DNA of 64,000 nucleotides from Epinephelus fuscoguttatus. Taxonomy: Eukaryota > Chordata > Actinopteri > Perciformes > Serranidae. Below the pieces are notes generated by a model. The model made no database searches. It was not told the DNA's origin and saw only the letters and a list, made by a program, of their open reading frames with translations. Each line of letters begins with the position of its first letter. Position 1 is the stretch's first letter. The stretch spans positions 22,032,513 to 22,096,512 of the forward strand of contig NC_064758.1 of assembly GCF_011397635.1 (NCBI RefSeq), read 5' to 3'. Positions 44,989 to 58,400 of this stretch are shown in pieces. A program made the translations under genes and the position numbers.

Positions 44989-47900
44989 TAACAAAACACA
45001 TCCAGCACTGGATCCTGGGCTGCCCTCGCGTAAGACTTAATGACTGAATAATGGAGAGTCATCACGTTTAAAATATATTTAAACAGCTAAAACTTTTTTT
45101 TTTTTAACTAATAATAAGCTTCAAGTTGCAGGTAGGTTTCTAATGTGTCTTTGGCTGACATCACAGGAGAGTTAGTAAAGATACAATACAGTACCTTGTA
45201 AGGCAAACAGTGGTGAAAAACAAGGAATTCACTGAAAACACAAAAACCTCTACGACATAAAAAACAACCAACAGACTCCCATATATAAACACAATATAAT
45301 AAGAAGTTGCATTGCCATTAATTGGCTGCCTGTAGGCACTGTAAAGGCGAGGCAACGGTTTCCTATCAGTCCAGTTTATATGGGCAACATCAGCAAAACA
45401 TCTTTGTAACGCAGTTGGTCAGAGATTTACAGACACACAAGGTTGACAGAATGACACAGAAAACCCTGCTTTTCAGCGGAGCTCATCAGCAGTCCAACTA
45501 TGATCAATATATTTAGGAAGCATACTTAAATCTCGACCAAACTGGCTTCTTCTTTAAGGAGCTGGTATCACTGCTACAGTTAAAATGATGTACAAATGAG
45601 CTGTCAATGAAAGATATCTCTCTGTGTGTTAGCACTTGCATAGAACAGCTCGCAGACGGTGAGCTAGGCGTGACCGTTACCTGCAGGCGCTGCAGAGTAA
45701 AACATAACGTGAATGTGCAGTTATTAAAATGATTCACTGCTGACCCACAAAAGGAAAGAGGCAGTTTATAGTTTGTTGTAGTGTTTAAAAAGGTCACTAC
45801 TGAGGTTTTGATACAACAAAAGAATAATTAAGTTTTCTGAAGGAAATGAAGTGTGCTTGCTTGCACTCAAAACTGCAGGTGCAAACACTGTAAACAGGTT
45901 AAAATGTGATGAAAGGAGGTGAATACTAGTTGATGCTGAAGCACTAAAAATGTTTCAACTGTCATTTGAAGTGTGAGCATTGAAACGAGCTGAGGTGACA
46001 CAGCAGAAGGCAGATGAAAGCAGTTAAAGTGTCATGGCTGAAAGCTTCAGTTTTAGGTTTGTTGCCTGTTAGCAAATATTTGTATGTGTTTAAATGCAGT
46101 TAGCCTGACATGGCCACACCAAACTCCACATGCAAGTTAGTTGGATCCTCTCATTTAATTTTTGATTTTTTTGATTGAGTTATCAAAGGCTTATCAGTGT
46201 GTGACCAGGTATGGTGTAGATGGCCAATGACAGTACAGCAGTACCAGCCAATCACTTGAAGGACTTGGTGAAAAGTGGGTGGAAATTACTGCCTGACAGC
46301 GTGCAAAGATGAGCTGGTATATTATGAGTTGGTATATGACTGTTGCCAAACCCTGTTGAAGTAAAGCAAACGTCTTCCTTCTCAAGTAAAGCTTTAAGTG
46401 CAGGTCATTGTTCTTCGTTAAGTTAAATCATACCGGCCAGTTCGTTTTACTTTGCCTGATGTCAGACAGAATTTTTGGCTCATTACATTGTTTTCATTGT
46501 AACCATGCCAACATACTGGTTTTGCCGGACTTTTCAGGGTGGAGCACAGCTAAGTAAAACCAAACTATGATGTTAAGCGTTGTGGATAAGACTTGCCTCT
46601 ATGTAATCAGTCAATATGGCGGAGTGAGTGGAAGGTGTGGACCACGGAGAGCGCACAACTTGGTCCTGCCATGACACTGACTGACTAATTGTTAGTCCAC
46701 CCACAGCATTCTTTGAATTGATTGCTTTTAACCATCATGTCATGATGCCCGACAAATCAGTCCATGTCATAGACGGATTTTAAGGGTCTGGACCCAGGCA
46801 ATCCAAAACTTTGACAGAAAGGTCCACATCAGCTGCAGCCATCTTGTTTTCGAAAATGACTCAACGGAGCTCCTCTTTATGGTCTTTGTTGCAAACAAGC
46901 CTATCATCAAATAAATGGTTGTGATTGGCCTGGCACGTCTCAGGTGGCTTGAAATCTGTCCAAAGCGGAGGAGGACCAGATGCATCTGCCAAAGGAAGTA
47001 AAACATAAGCTCGCGGATTTGTCTGGTTCCCAGACGAGAACGTTATTGGACTGTCAGCTAAAGAATAAAAGCTGAAAGAAACTGAAGTGTTAGAATGAAA
47101 GCAACTGAAGTATCAGTTGACTCACAAGCACTGAAAACAGCTGAATTGCTAAAATGTAAAACATGAAAGCAGCTGAACTGTCATTTGCAGCATTACAAAT
47201 AAAAGTTGAACTGCGTTTCCTGTGATAAACTCGACTAAGATAGATCAGTTGACTAACAGATGTTCAGTTGTCAGATAAAGAGTACGAGATGAGAGCAGAA
47301 ACTTGTGCTGCTGCCTATCTTGGCCAGGACTCCCTTGAAAAAGAGATTTTTAATTTTAATGGCACAGATCCTAGCAAAATAAAAGTTATATAAAAATAAA
47401 TTAAGCATGTCAACAGACGTGTTTACTGCTGAAAGTAGTTGAAATCTCAGTTGTAGAGACAGTTTGTCTGTGCACTGTCCGCAGTTAAAGTGTCAGTTTT
47501 TATGTAGGTAAGAGATGAACGCAGTTGAAGGGTCAGTTTAACTTTTCACTGCCTCTGAATCACCAACACCACGCACACACATTATTAAAAAACTATGAGA
47601 GGTATGAAAAACAGAAGTAGTGTCATGAAGTACAAAAGGTAGTAGATGAACCAATGAATGAAAGGGTTCAAGAGGAAATGAAAACTTTTAACATTCTGTC
47701 CAGTAATTTCTGGGGCAAAAAGTTGAAAGAAAGATATCCAAAAGTCTGGACAGCAGCACAGATGTCCAAATGAGCTGAACATTTTGCAGTGTGAATAGTG
47801 TGTCTGTCAAAGTATGCTGCAGTAGCTGACAGACAAATAAAAGCATCCAGAATATTAATAATAAGGATATAAATACGAGAATATGATTATACCTCTAAAT

Positions 47901-49252
47901 GCCAGAACATGCCGTACAATCTACCCCTGTGCCTACGATAATCCTGCTGGGGCAAGAGATTAAACTACTGAAGCAGTTGCTGCTTTTTGGCTTTGAAGAG
48001 CAGGTTACACTTTGTGTCACAGAAGCAGGCTGCAGTTACAGCTCGGGTAGGCAGTTTTTATTTATTGATTTATTGATTTATTTTTGGCATCTTTGGGGGA
48101 AAAATCCCATAATAACTTTTGAGCATACTGTAATTCAACTAGCTTGAGAGAAAACATGACTCCTGCACCTCCTCTTGGCTCTGTTTTTGGGTTGCTAGGG
48201 AGACTGTGGCCAGTCACAGGTCACTCCTATTGGCTCCTCTGCAAATGCAGATGTACGTGCATGTCCCTTCAGATGGTGAAAGCCTGATTCAGTGGTGGAA
48301 AATCTTGCAGAAAAGTTGCTATTCGAGCACTGGCAACAACTAACTACACTACAAAACAACCCAAAAAAGGAAGACAGGCTAAAAGAGAGTCTGGCAACAA
48401 ACACAATAAAAACGTTTAAATATCGGTGAAGTGTTTCAGAAACTGAAGCGCTAACTGTAGTCATAGGCTCATGGCTGTGGCAAATGTTCATGTTTCTGTA
48501 GGTGGGAGGGGCTTAGGCCAGAGAGGGCAGAGGTGCAGGAGGAGGGCTGTGTTTTCAAATTTTGGCTTTTTTCTTTTTGCCGTTGCCAAAAAACTGCCTA
48601 CCCCAGCTTTAAGTGGTTGCTGGCAGTTAAAAAGGTCATAAGAAATGTCATGCAGCATAATCACAACTTGGCCCAAAGTGCATACCAGTGAGTACAGGTT
48701 TACAGATACAGGTAAATGCTTCCAGAGAAAGTAAGTGAGAATTATTTCTTCATGGATATGTGCTTCCATTAATGGCATCGCAGAATGATAGAAGGATTTC
48801 GGATAACAGGATTTCAAGCTCAACTGCATAGCTTAGTTTCCAGCAATATTAATGTGCAATGTGAAGATACTGCAAAGTGATTGCAGATTTTGTTGTTGCG
48901 TTGGGAAACAGAATGTGTTTTAATAAGTTATAATTGGAAAGCAGCTAATATTAAAATGTGCTGTGTCAGTTTGGATGCATGTACTGTTTGATAAGAACAA
49001 GAGTAAGGGGGTAAATATTTTGCAGAACATAATTTTGGCTCTTTAAAAGTTCAATCATTCACCAACGTCCCAACTGCTGCATGTTCTTAGACGTGTTACT
49101 GCGGTCTCCTCGGCCTGTGTTAGGCTCCTGCTGAAATTAAGGGTCACTTGGGTCCTGACTTTAAGCTGGAGTCCAAGGTCCAAGGTATGCGGGCCCATGG
49201 CAAATTATGAGCATGCTGGTTCAAGATCGAAGGGCTTCCCTGGGTTTCATTA
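44989..49252. other. 3' flank or 3'UTR of slc16a4, degenerate repeats
   Basis: No coding gene is seen. Part of this may be the slc16a4 3'UTR (transcribed leftward), but no polyadenylation site can be fixed. The interval 46016-47540 carries at least six imperfect copies of a 'gaaagcagttgaagtgtcagttg'-like word (see findings). The sequence at about 46,550-47,040 ends with 'tctggttcccagacgaga', suggestive of a dispersed repeat. Confidence 0.45.
46016..47540. repeat. Dispersed degenerate copies of a ~23-bp word
   Basis: Imperfect copies of GAAAGCAGTTGAAGTGTCAG occur at 46016, 47097, 47165, 47431, 47479 and 47519. Spacing is irregular, so this is not a simple tandem array. It may be the remains of an old minisatellite or of repeated insertions. 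Confidence 0.5.
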
Positions 49253-49461
49253 CTACACAGCGCCGTTCTGCAGGCGGTCGGGGGTGAAGCAGCCGTTGGT
49301 CTTACAGCTGCTTTCCGCTCTCTTGGTGCGGGTCAGATTGTTCCTGGCCTTCCAGCGCTGAGCAAGCGGCTCCATGAACAGCGAGACGGAAGAGAGCAGA
49401 TAGCAGAGCCCAGCCAGGTAGAAAGAACAGTCGTAAGTCTGGGTGTAGTCGTACAGGAAAC
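49253..49461 (-). CDS. slc16a4: slc16a4 last coding exon
   Basis: The acceptor is TTGCAG|GTTTCC. It encodes GFLYDYTQTYDCSFYLAG through TM12 (LCYLLSSVSLFMEPLAQRW), then a tail with basic and Cys/Asn residues ending LQNGAV and a stop. The tail is not seen in human SLC16A4 as I remember it. Confidence 0.9.
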
Positions 49462-52400
49462 CTGCAAAACACAAACAAACAATTTCTAGTAGCATATTTA
49501 TATACAGTGTATCAGGAAGAGACAAGCTGAGGAAGCCCATTGAAAGTACTGTTGTAGGGCTTTCATGCATTATTTACTTTATGTGCGTAGAACAGCCAAA
49601 AGAAACCCAATGAATTAATATCGGCAGTGATTCACAGTAGTTTGTGGACTTCCAATAAAAAGGGCACAAGAACTAGTGGGGTACAGCCTGTATTATAGTA
49701 TTCTTTCTTACATATTTGTGCTGTATTTGTGTATAAGCAGAGAAACGGTATTTTTATGCTAACATTTTGAGCCATTGTCAATAAAGATTTGTAGATCTCT
49801 ACAGGTGCCTGTGTCATTTTCTGTGTATTTCAGCTTCCCAGCAGCTTCATACTGTCAGACTGTCAAAATGATCAGTCAGATTTGCAGCTGAGCTTGTGCT
49901 TAAAAAGTATATCATGCATGTAGGATAAGGGCGGTTAAGCAGGTGAACAAAGACAAAAATAAATGCATAAAATATCAAAAAACAAACAACAAAGTTAACC
50001 TGGACTCAAGAGGATCCATAAAACATCTTTGAACACTAATAAAGCACTCATTAGAAAGTGGTACAACTTAGAAATGAGATTTTGTGAGTTGTAGCTAATT
50101 GCTTTATAATGACCAATATTAGAATATTATTATTAAGAGCTGTTTCACACTGAGCATGGATTTTCATCCACATGTTTGCACAGAAATGTATAAAAACTGA
50201 TTTTGAAGGTTCTTATAAATGTTTGCACACCTCTGCAGAACATTTGTGCAGTGGAAAAAATATTCAGATGAACCTCAATTGACCAATGAAATCCTTTGTT
50301 CAATCTGATGTCATGCCTCCAGGTCACAGCTAGCTACCAACTGTAGGACAAACACCACAACGACTACCTCAACAAGGACAAGGACAAAGGACAATATATG
50401 GTTTGTGATCGCCCAGCAGGGATACAATGAATAGGCTAATGTAGCCGATTATGTAGCACTTGCTAATGTTAGGCCTATATGCTAGTCACACAACAGGACT
50501 AGTTTGTATATTGTGTGGCTAACATTAGCCCCTGTGACATTCTCTGTCTGAATAGGTTTTTTGTTGTTGACTAAAACGGAGCACAGCAATAGTATAATTC
50601 GCACCAGACCCAAAGTGCGTGTGCATAGCTGTCAAACAGGAAATTTGCATGCAGATTTTCTGTATTCCCATACTGCTCCCAAAAAATACCAATGGTTGTG
50701 GTTTATTTTCTCCCAGCAAAACATTTGCTTCGTCTTTTTAGCTCTAATGGTCATCAGGAAAACCCCACCCATGGACAGTTTAAACACTGATCTCGTGAAA
50801 AAGTGCAGAACTTTTTTTTATGGCATTTACAGCTGCAGACCTGATGGCTTTATCCATATTTATTAATGCAACATGAACATTTATTAACTGCATTATTACC
50901 AAATAAAAAAGGATGAACATGATCAAGATGGATTTTCATGCCCTAACAACCCAAATGTTCTTGTATAGAACAGGGAGGGCTCACATTTTTAGCATGCATG
51001 ACTTCAGTGAAAACTATACTGCAAGTGACTCATAACTGTCTGTGCTTTTGTGTTCTTGTTTCACATGAGCCATGTTGACATTTTACTTCATAAAAGAGGA
51101 CCAGATAAAAAAGCAGGTATGACCACATTACAGCTGCTGCTGAGATGGTTGACCATCCCAAAGAGCTGTGTATGCAAACAGCTCTGTTATCACAACCTGT
51201 GACCTGAAAGGAGAGAACATAGTTTGCCTAACGTCCGTTTCTTATTCGAACCACAGAGATGGTAAACAGAGCCACATGCTATTTCCGTACCACCCTAAAG
51301 GGGTCATTAGTCACATTTCAACCCCAAATCCATAAGCCGCTCTGAGGGGATTGCCCAACACAGTGGGCAGGGACCATGTCAATAGGTTCAAGGGAACCCC
51401 CCGCTTTGACTGGGGCCAAACATGGGGCCAAAGAGTTATTTCTCCTAAAAGTACCTCGCATAATCACAGAAAAAAATCGTAATATATGTGTTATCATGAT
51501 GAGACATGGAGTGCAAGTTTCAGCGCTTCAGTGAAGATAAAAACAGGTTTGATTCACACAGCCGTTCATGCGCTTCACAGATGATTGATGTTTTTTTTTA
51601 CAGCTGACCTAGAAAAGGCGTAATTCGTTAGAAAGAATCTGCCACAACCTGATGTAACAAAAAACACAGTAAGATTCCTGATTAGAAACAGCTCTCTAAG
51701 ACTAACAAAGGCAATCTGCCATCACTTAAACACTCAAACCTGGCCGACCATGGACATACACACAACACTGTTATTCTACTTCAAGGCAAGATGAAATTTG
51801 ACCCAGTAACCCCTGTATGCATTTTTGTCCAAGCAACCCCAAAGTCCTAGTCTGCAGGGCTGCACTAACTATAGGTTGTTTTTCTCCTGTGTGTTTCAGT
51901 TTTCACACTCCACAGTGACTACATGCACACAGACAGGCATACACATGCTTGGAGACACCGCAAGGAATTCAGGGCCCCATGAAAATATGTGCCACAACAC
52001 CCCCTAAAAATATATATGTTCATAAGAAAGGCTTATCAACCCCTTCACCGATCCCCCCACTCACTCACTCACTCACTCACTCACTCACTCACTCACTGCA
52101 TGAAGCTCTTATGGGCCAACACACACACACAAACCTCACCTTGGCCTCTGTGTAACAAATCACTTCAGAACAGTGATGTCATGCCTACAATCCCATACAT
52201 ATGCAGTGCATATGTACACGTTTGTTATTGTGTGCATGTGGAAAAGTGGGTTAACACATGTCTGACTGAAGGTTTTCCATTACGCGATCCATTTACCTGC
52301 CAAAGGAGGTCCTGTGAGGCAACCAAGGCCAACAAAGAACATGGAGAAGCCCATGGAGTTGTTGAGTTTCTCCGACCCCACGAGATCTACCTGCAAAGCA

Positions 52401-55400
52401 GAAAAACACATTGAACCTGAAGCTCTGCACACACTGAGTCATCTTATTTCTTACTGACATTTTAAAATTGAAACAGATTTCAGCATTTCAGCACTGTGCA
52501 AATCGCATATACTTCACACTGCCAACATATTTTAACTGATGTTTTCCAAAGCATACAACAGTTTGTAATGAAAATGTGATGAAAACAGTGTTTGGATGTT
52601 TCTACTCCTTTCTTTTCTGTGCCCGTGATAACTGTAGCTGAAGGCAATATGTTTTTAGGGTGTCCATCCATCCGTCTGCATGTGTAGGTCCGTCCCATTC
52701 TCATGAACGCAATATCTCAAGATTGCCTTGAGGGAATTTCCCAAACGTCTCTTCGGACTCAATGATGAACTGATAAGATTTTGATGGTTATAGGTCAAAG
52801 GTCAAGGTCACTCTGCCCTTGTCTGTCTCATTTGTGTGAATCTGATATCTAAAGAAGGCCTTGGGGATTCATTCATTCATCTTCTAACCGCTTCATCCTG
52901 GAGGCTGGAGCCTATCCCAGCTACATCGGGCGAGAGGCAGGGTACACCCTGGACAGGTCGCCAGACTATCGCAGGGCTGACACATAGAGACAAACAACCA
53001 TTCACGCTCACATTCACACCTACGGACAATTTAGAGTTACCAATTAACCTAGTCCCCAATCTGCATGTCTTTGGACTGTGGGAGGAAGCCGGAGTGCCCG
53101 GAAAGAACCCACGCTGACACGGGGAGAACATGCAAACTCCGCACAGAAGGGCTCCCACGCCCGGGATCGAACCGGCAACCCTCTTGCTGTGAGGCGAGAG
53201 TGCTAACCACCACACCACCGTGCCGCCCAGCCTTGGGGATTTTTTTTGTAAAACTTTGCACATTCACTTGGACTCAACGATGAACTGATTAGATTTTGGT
53301 AGTCACAGGTCACAGGTTAAGGTCAATGTGACCTTGCATCCATTTCATTCTCCTGAATGCAGCATCTCACAAATGCCTTGACAGCATTTCTTCAAATTTG
53401 GTGAAAAAATACACTTGGACTTAACAATGCACTGATTAGATTTTGGTCATTATAGGTCAAAGGTCAAGGTCACTGTGACCTTAACTGTCTCATTTTTCTG
53501 AATATGATATCAAGAAAACCTTGAGGATTTTTTTTTTAATTTTGCACAAACGTTCACTTGGATTAAACAATTAACTGTTTAGATTTTGGTGGTCAGAGGT
53601 TAGAAGTTATTGTGACCTTGTCTATCTCATTCTTGGGAACAGAATGTCTTAAGAACATCTGGGAGAAATTCTTCGAATTTGACACAAACGTCCACTTGGA
53701 CTGAAGAATGAACTGATTAGAATTTTGTGGTTGAAGGTCAGTATGACATCACAAAACATGAAACTTGAAACTCTGCTGATTGTGTAGATCTTTTGTGTCC
53801 GCAGGGGGAAGATGTGTGTGAGTTCACAGACATGGATGGAAGCTGTAAGAGAAACTTGACTGGTATGTGGAGGCATAGAGCTGCAGGGTGGTAATTCTAG
53901 TTGACAAATGTTTAGGCAATCCTATGGACCTAACTTGCCTTGGTTCCAGGTATGATGTACGCAGTTAGACCCGCTCTGTGATGCAGATAATGATCCGATT
54001 TAGTTTGAAGGATAAACAACTTTTAATTTGAAAGTAAAGTCTGTTTGTTAAATAGCCCGAACAGTTGTCTAGCGCTGGCTCCTGCACTGAAAGACCCCTC
54101 GAACACTTTATGAGTGACAGCAGCTTCCAGGCCTATGTTTTTAATGCCGATGGTGAGGTGATACTTACCTGTCAACACAGTACCAGTAAAGTCTGAGCTA
54201 AAACCAAACCAGCCCTCCCTTGCCAAGTCAAACAAGAGATCATAGCATTTTAAGAAGATGCAGACACTTGACCTACTTTTCAAAGTCTATTTTCCTTGTC
54301 TGGAAAAAAGTGATTTATGTCAACAGGCAGAGACAAGCTTTAGTACTAATCTGGTTTAAGAAGAAAACTGGTTTTAACTCATCTTCCATTCCTTTTCAGA
54401 AAAAAAAAAAGATCCTACTTGTCAACATTAGTCCCAGAGGCAAGTCCTGCCCTTTGAGATCACACCATTGGCAAGTGAAATCACACCACATATATGTCCT
54501 CACGTTTTTGTTCTCAGGTGTGGCATGACCTGATGACACTGGATACTCGCTGACTTAATACGTTGTTCCACCCATAAAGGCAGTTGGGAAATATCTCCAA
54601 CGGTTTGCTTCACGGATACTTTTCACTTTCAGTGCGTGACACAATGACTTAATGAAGCCATGTTCTCATGGTACAAAATTCCCCAACACACAAATACACT
54701 TACTGTGAATTCAGCAGATTAGAGAGTCTGATTACTGTAAGGGTGTTAAAGGGACTGATGCTGGTGGGATTGTATGAAAAGTCAAATGATATTGAGGAGA
54801 GCACGCTATCTACAGGTACCACAGAGTCTACATTTACATGCCTTCACTAATCTTTACTGACTTTCTAATACAAGTTTTCACTTGAAATTTACTCAGTCAG
54901 TTTCTCTGTCCTACCGTAACCTATAATATACAAAAACCATGACTGAATTTCCTTCTGGAAAACAATTACTGATACCAAGTGCTTAGTTGAGTCATTTCTT
55001 AGACCTTTCATTTTAGGTGACTGTTTATTTTATGTCTGTAGTTTTCAAATAATTTACTGTCAAGTAGACAGGGACTTGACCCATCGACCCTCCGGTTCCC
55101 AACCTAAGTCCCTATAGACTGAGTAACTGCCGTCCAATCAGAGCTAAGATGCTGGTGGTAAATATCGCCTTATAATCAGCATGTTGGCATGCTGGTATTA
55201 GCAAAGCTCAATGCACCACACAAATTTGTTTCCCTAGAATAGCAAAGGTACGCCCTGTCTTACTATCCCTGTGATTGGCTGGTACTTGCTGCCTTTGTTG
55301 GTTGGATTCATTAGTTTTAGGCAGGAGGAATGAGACTGGTTAGATTTAGGGTGATAAAATCAGGGTGAGCCAATCAGAGGCAGAGTTAGGCAGAGTATAG

Positions 55401-58400
55401 GGTGGGTATGCAGTCAAGCCTCACAGAGGAACCTTGCGTCAGAGGAACCTTGCTTTGCCTGTCTGTTTGGTGTTTTGGTGCCAGTGAGTATGCCGTGTAC
55501 AGGTGGGAGGTTAATTCCAATGAGCCAGTACAAGGATGTTTGTTGATCTTATCAACGAAAGCAAATACAACACTTGGAGCGAATCAATAATGCAAAAAAC
55601 AAAAACCAACCATTTCAATGCCTTCTCAAGCTTCTTTGCATTTGTTGAATCATTATCATCACGTATCAGTGTGACTGGCACCACTGTTTCTTAGCGAAGA
55701 GACCAGTGAGGTGATCACTGAGAGTGTATTTCTTTTCACCACACATAAATCTGATCTCTACTCCACTTCACACAACCCTCTGCAGTCTGAGACGCCCACA
55801 GAGTCTGTGCACCTAAGACCCATGACTTTGCACTCCTTGCTGAGCAATTAAAACTGGGCTATTAGTTTTTTTTATTAATTCTTGGAGACTTTATTCTTCA
55901 TGATGTAAACTCATATGCCCATAGACTGATGCCAAATGTCTGCATGTTCATCTTTGTACCGAGGTATATCAAATTAGGCCACTTACTCCATTCTAGGAAC
56001 CCTCCTATGAATTTAAAGTCACATATCAGTTCTTTTCACACAGCGAGTGCAGCCAAATGCCCTACCTCTAAATGTTAATGAATCTGAAAAATGATTTGTG
56101 TATCCCACCCATGATTCGGATCCGCTCCAAAATGTAATGGATTCTTCCTTGGCCCATGCTACACCCTTCAACCAAGTTTTGTGAAAGCTGCTAATATTTC
56201 TTCCATAATCCTCCTCACAAATGCATGTACAGCAGCAAAAACATGACCTCCTTGGCAGATGTAACTATGGGACCTGTGAGGTAAAGCATTACTGAAATTT
56301 ACAACCCTGTGATTAATACAGGTTCATTTGTTTTAAGAGGGTACAAATGCATGTTGCCATGTTTAAGTAGGGTGCTCTCCTTACCAGAACGGGCAGCAGC
56401 AGAGCCATGTATCCACCACAGAAGATGGCAAAGAAGACAGCGTAAACCATCAGCAGGATGTAGGAGGTTGCCAGTGGGGAGAGCAGGTTGACCAGGCCAC
56501 AGAGGATCAGGTAGGCCTTGTGGTAGTGGTATTTATGGAGCAGGTTCCTGTCTGTCACCCAGCCCGAGGCCAGCTGGGCGATGGTCTCTGTGATACCTGT
56601 AACAGAGACAAGTGAGGCTTGTGAATGTCAAAGTAAAACTGTAAAATGAGACTTAGAGGTGAGAGCAAAAGGGCAAAAAAATAAGGCAAGTAAAAAGGAG
56701 ACTTCTTTTTTAGGCTTTAATTGTTTGTTTTTAAATGTACATTCCAGGAACTCCTGAGGAAGCATCATTAGTACAGAGGGGATTGTCCTGGTTGGAAAGA
56801 AATAAAATAAGTGGACTGTTTCTTTAAGGAAGGAGTATGAGACAAGAGGCAGACTGTGGGATGAAAACAATAAAATATTCAGGTAGTAACAGGAAGCTGC
56901 TCTTTGGTAATGGAGTTTTTGATGAAATTCCAAAACACAAGAGCATCGCTGACTCTCTTTACCTTCAGTCTTCAACAATCAGGCAGCTGCATATTTAGAG
57001 AACAAACCCAGTCCAGCCACAGATGTCCACTTACCCATATAATTAAGTAAAATAAAGCAGACTCATTATTAAGCACTAGGTATAAATATTAAACTACTGC
57101 AATGCAAATGTACAGAGACTGTTTTAAGCTGCAGATGCATTTAAGAGTCTGTTCTCCCAAACACAACCCATAATGTTATCTATCCATGCAGAGAGTTTAG
57201 CTCAGGCTGAAATATCTCAACTATTAGATGCATTGCTATGGAATTTTGTAAATACACTAACTGTTCCCAGATGAATAATGCTGAGGCTGCCTTCATGAGG
57301 TTGACATTTCATTTTTTTCCCCACATTATATCTTGACAACTATTGGATGGCTTAACCATGAAATTTTGTACACACATTCAAGTTCCCCTATGGATGAAAT
57401 TTAACATCGTCTTATGAGCATGTTAGCATGTCACTCAAAGCACCACTGTGTCCAAGTACATCCTCACATATCCCTTTTCCATGAAATTACATTGTGGATT
57501 CTGGTAACCTTCGCTCTATCGCGCAAACCAGTTTCCCTTTCCACCAGTTTTGAGTGAAACCATTGTAATCATGGATGGGTCATCAACGGAGGGTGTTACA
57601 ACGCACAGCAGACATAACAGTAGTGGCAAAATGCTGCATCACCTTGAGCAAACTTTTGTTGTTACAGATTTGTTTTCGTCCAAAAAACAAGCATGGACCA
57701 ACTGAACTCATGAGACCACTGCACGCACTTTTTTCTCCTGATGATTTCCCACTTGACTTCTTCATGCTCTCTTTCTAATCTGTAGAACATGGCACGCCCA
57801 CTGATATTGTCATTGTTCGCACTTCAGGTTAAGAAAATCCTGCAATATTTTGGTTCCAGTTGAGAACTAAATTTTTAGGTCCTGAACTATTTTATTTTTG
57901 GTTAGAATGCTCTGACACTCCTTTTTCACCAACATTTAACAGGTGCCATTATGGTTCGTGCATCGAACTTTGAACCCTTTAGGGCATTTTCACCAAAAAG
58001 AAACTGATTCAGAACTTGAAAAGTTGGTTCCCAGCTGGACTCAAAACATAGCAGATTTTTCTTGACCTAAAGTGGGAACCATGACGACATGAGTGGGTGT
58101 GGCATATTCTGCTACTGCTGTTTACTTCCACTGTGCAACACCCTCCATTGGTGACGCATCCTTGATTTCCATGGTTCAACTCAAAACTTGTGGAAATGTG
58201 GGTTGGCTCCCTAGATAGCACCAAGGTTCCAAGAAATCTGAACAGGACAGGCTTAAGAAAGAGAGCTAATTTGGTGTAAAAGGAGTATGAGGGGTTCAAA
58301 TTTAGGTGCGGGACCTGAAACTGTACCCATTCCATGTTGATGGGAAAGAGGTAACAGAGCCACTACTGTGGTGGAAGACCTGTACTCTTGTTGTAATTTG

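Larger units (their letters stand above)
52391..56394 (-). other. slc16a4 intron (4.0 kb) with repeat array
   Basis: Begins GTAAGG and ends TTGCAG on the minus strand. It holds the ~143-bp tandem array, the SINE, and a common teleost repeat fragment near 56100 (each listed). About 53,750-56,090 shows nothing I can annotate. Confidence 0.65.

Noticed and set aside
30900-49000. Expected syntenic neighbours (LAMTOR5, UBL4B, SLC6A17, KCNC4)
   Set aside because: I looked for their conserved motifs and found none in this window. They may lie elsewhere in this genome.
53065-53263. Open frames on both strands near 53.1 kb and a tRNA-like sequence
   Set aside because: They lie inside a SINE. The tRNA resemblance is the SINE head; it lacks a foldable complete tRNA and is not a tRNA gene.
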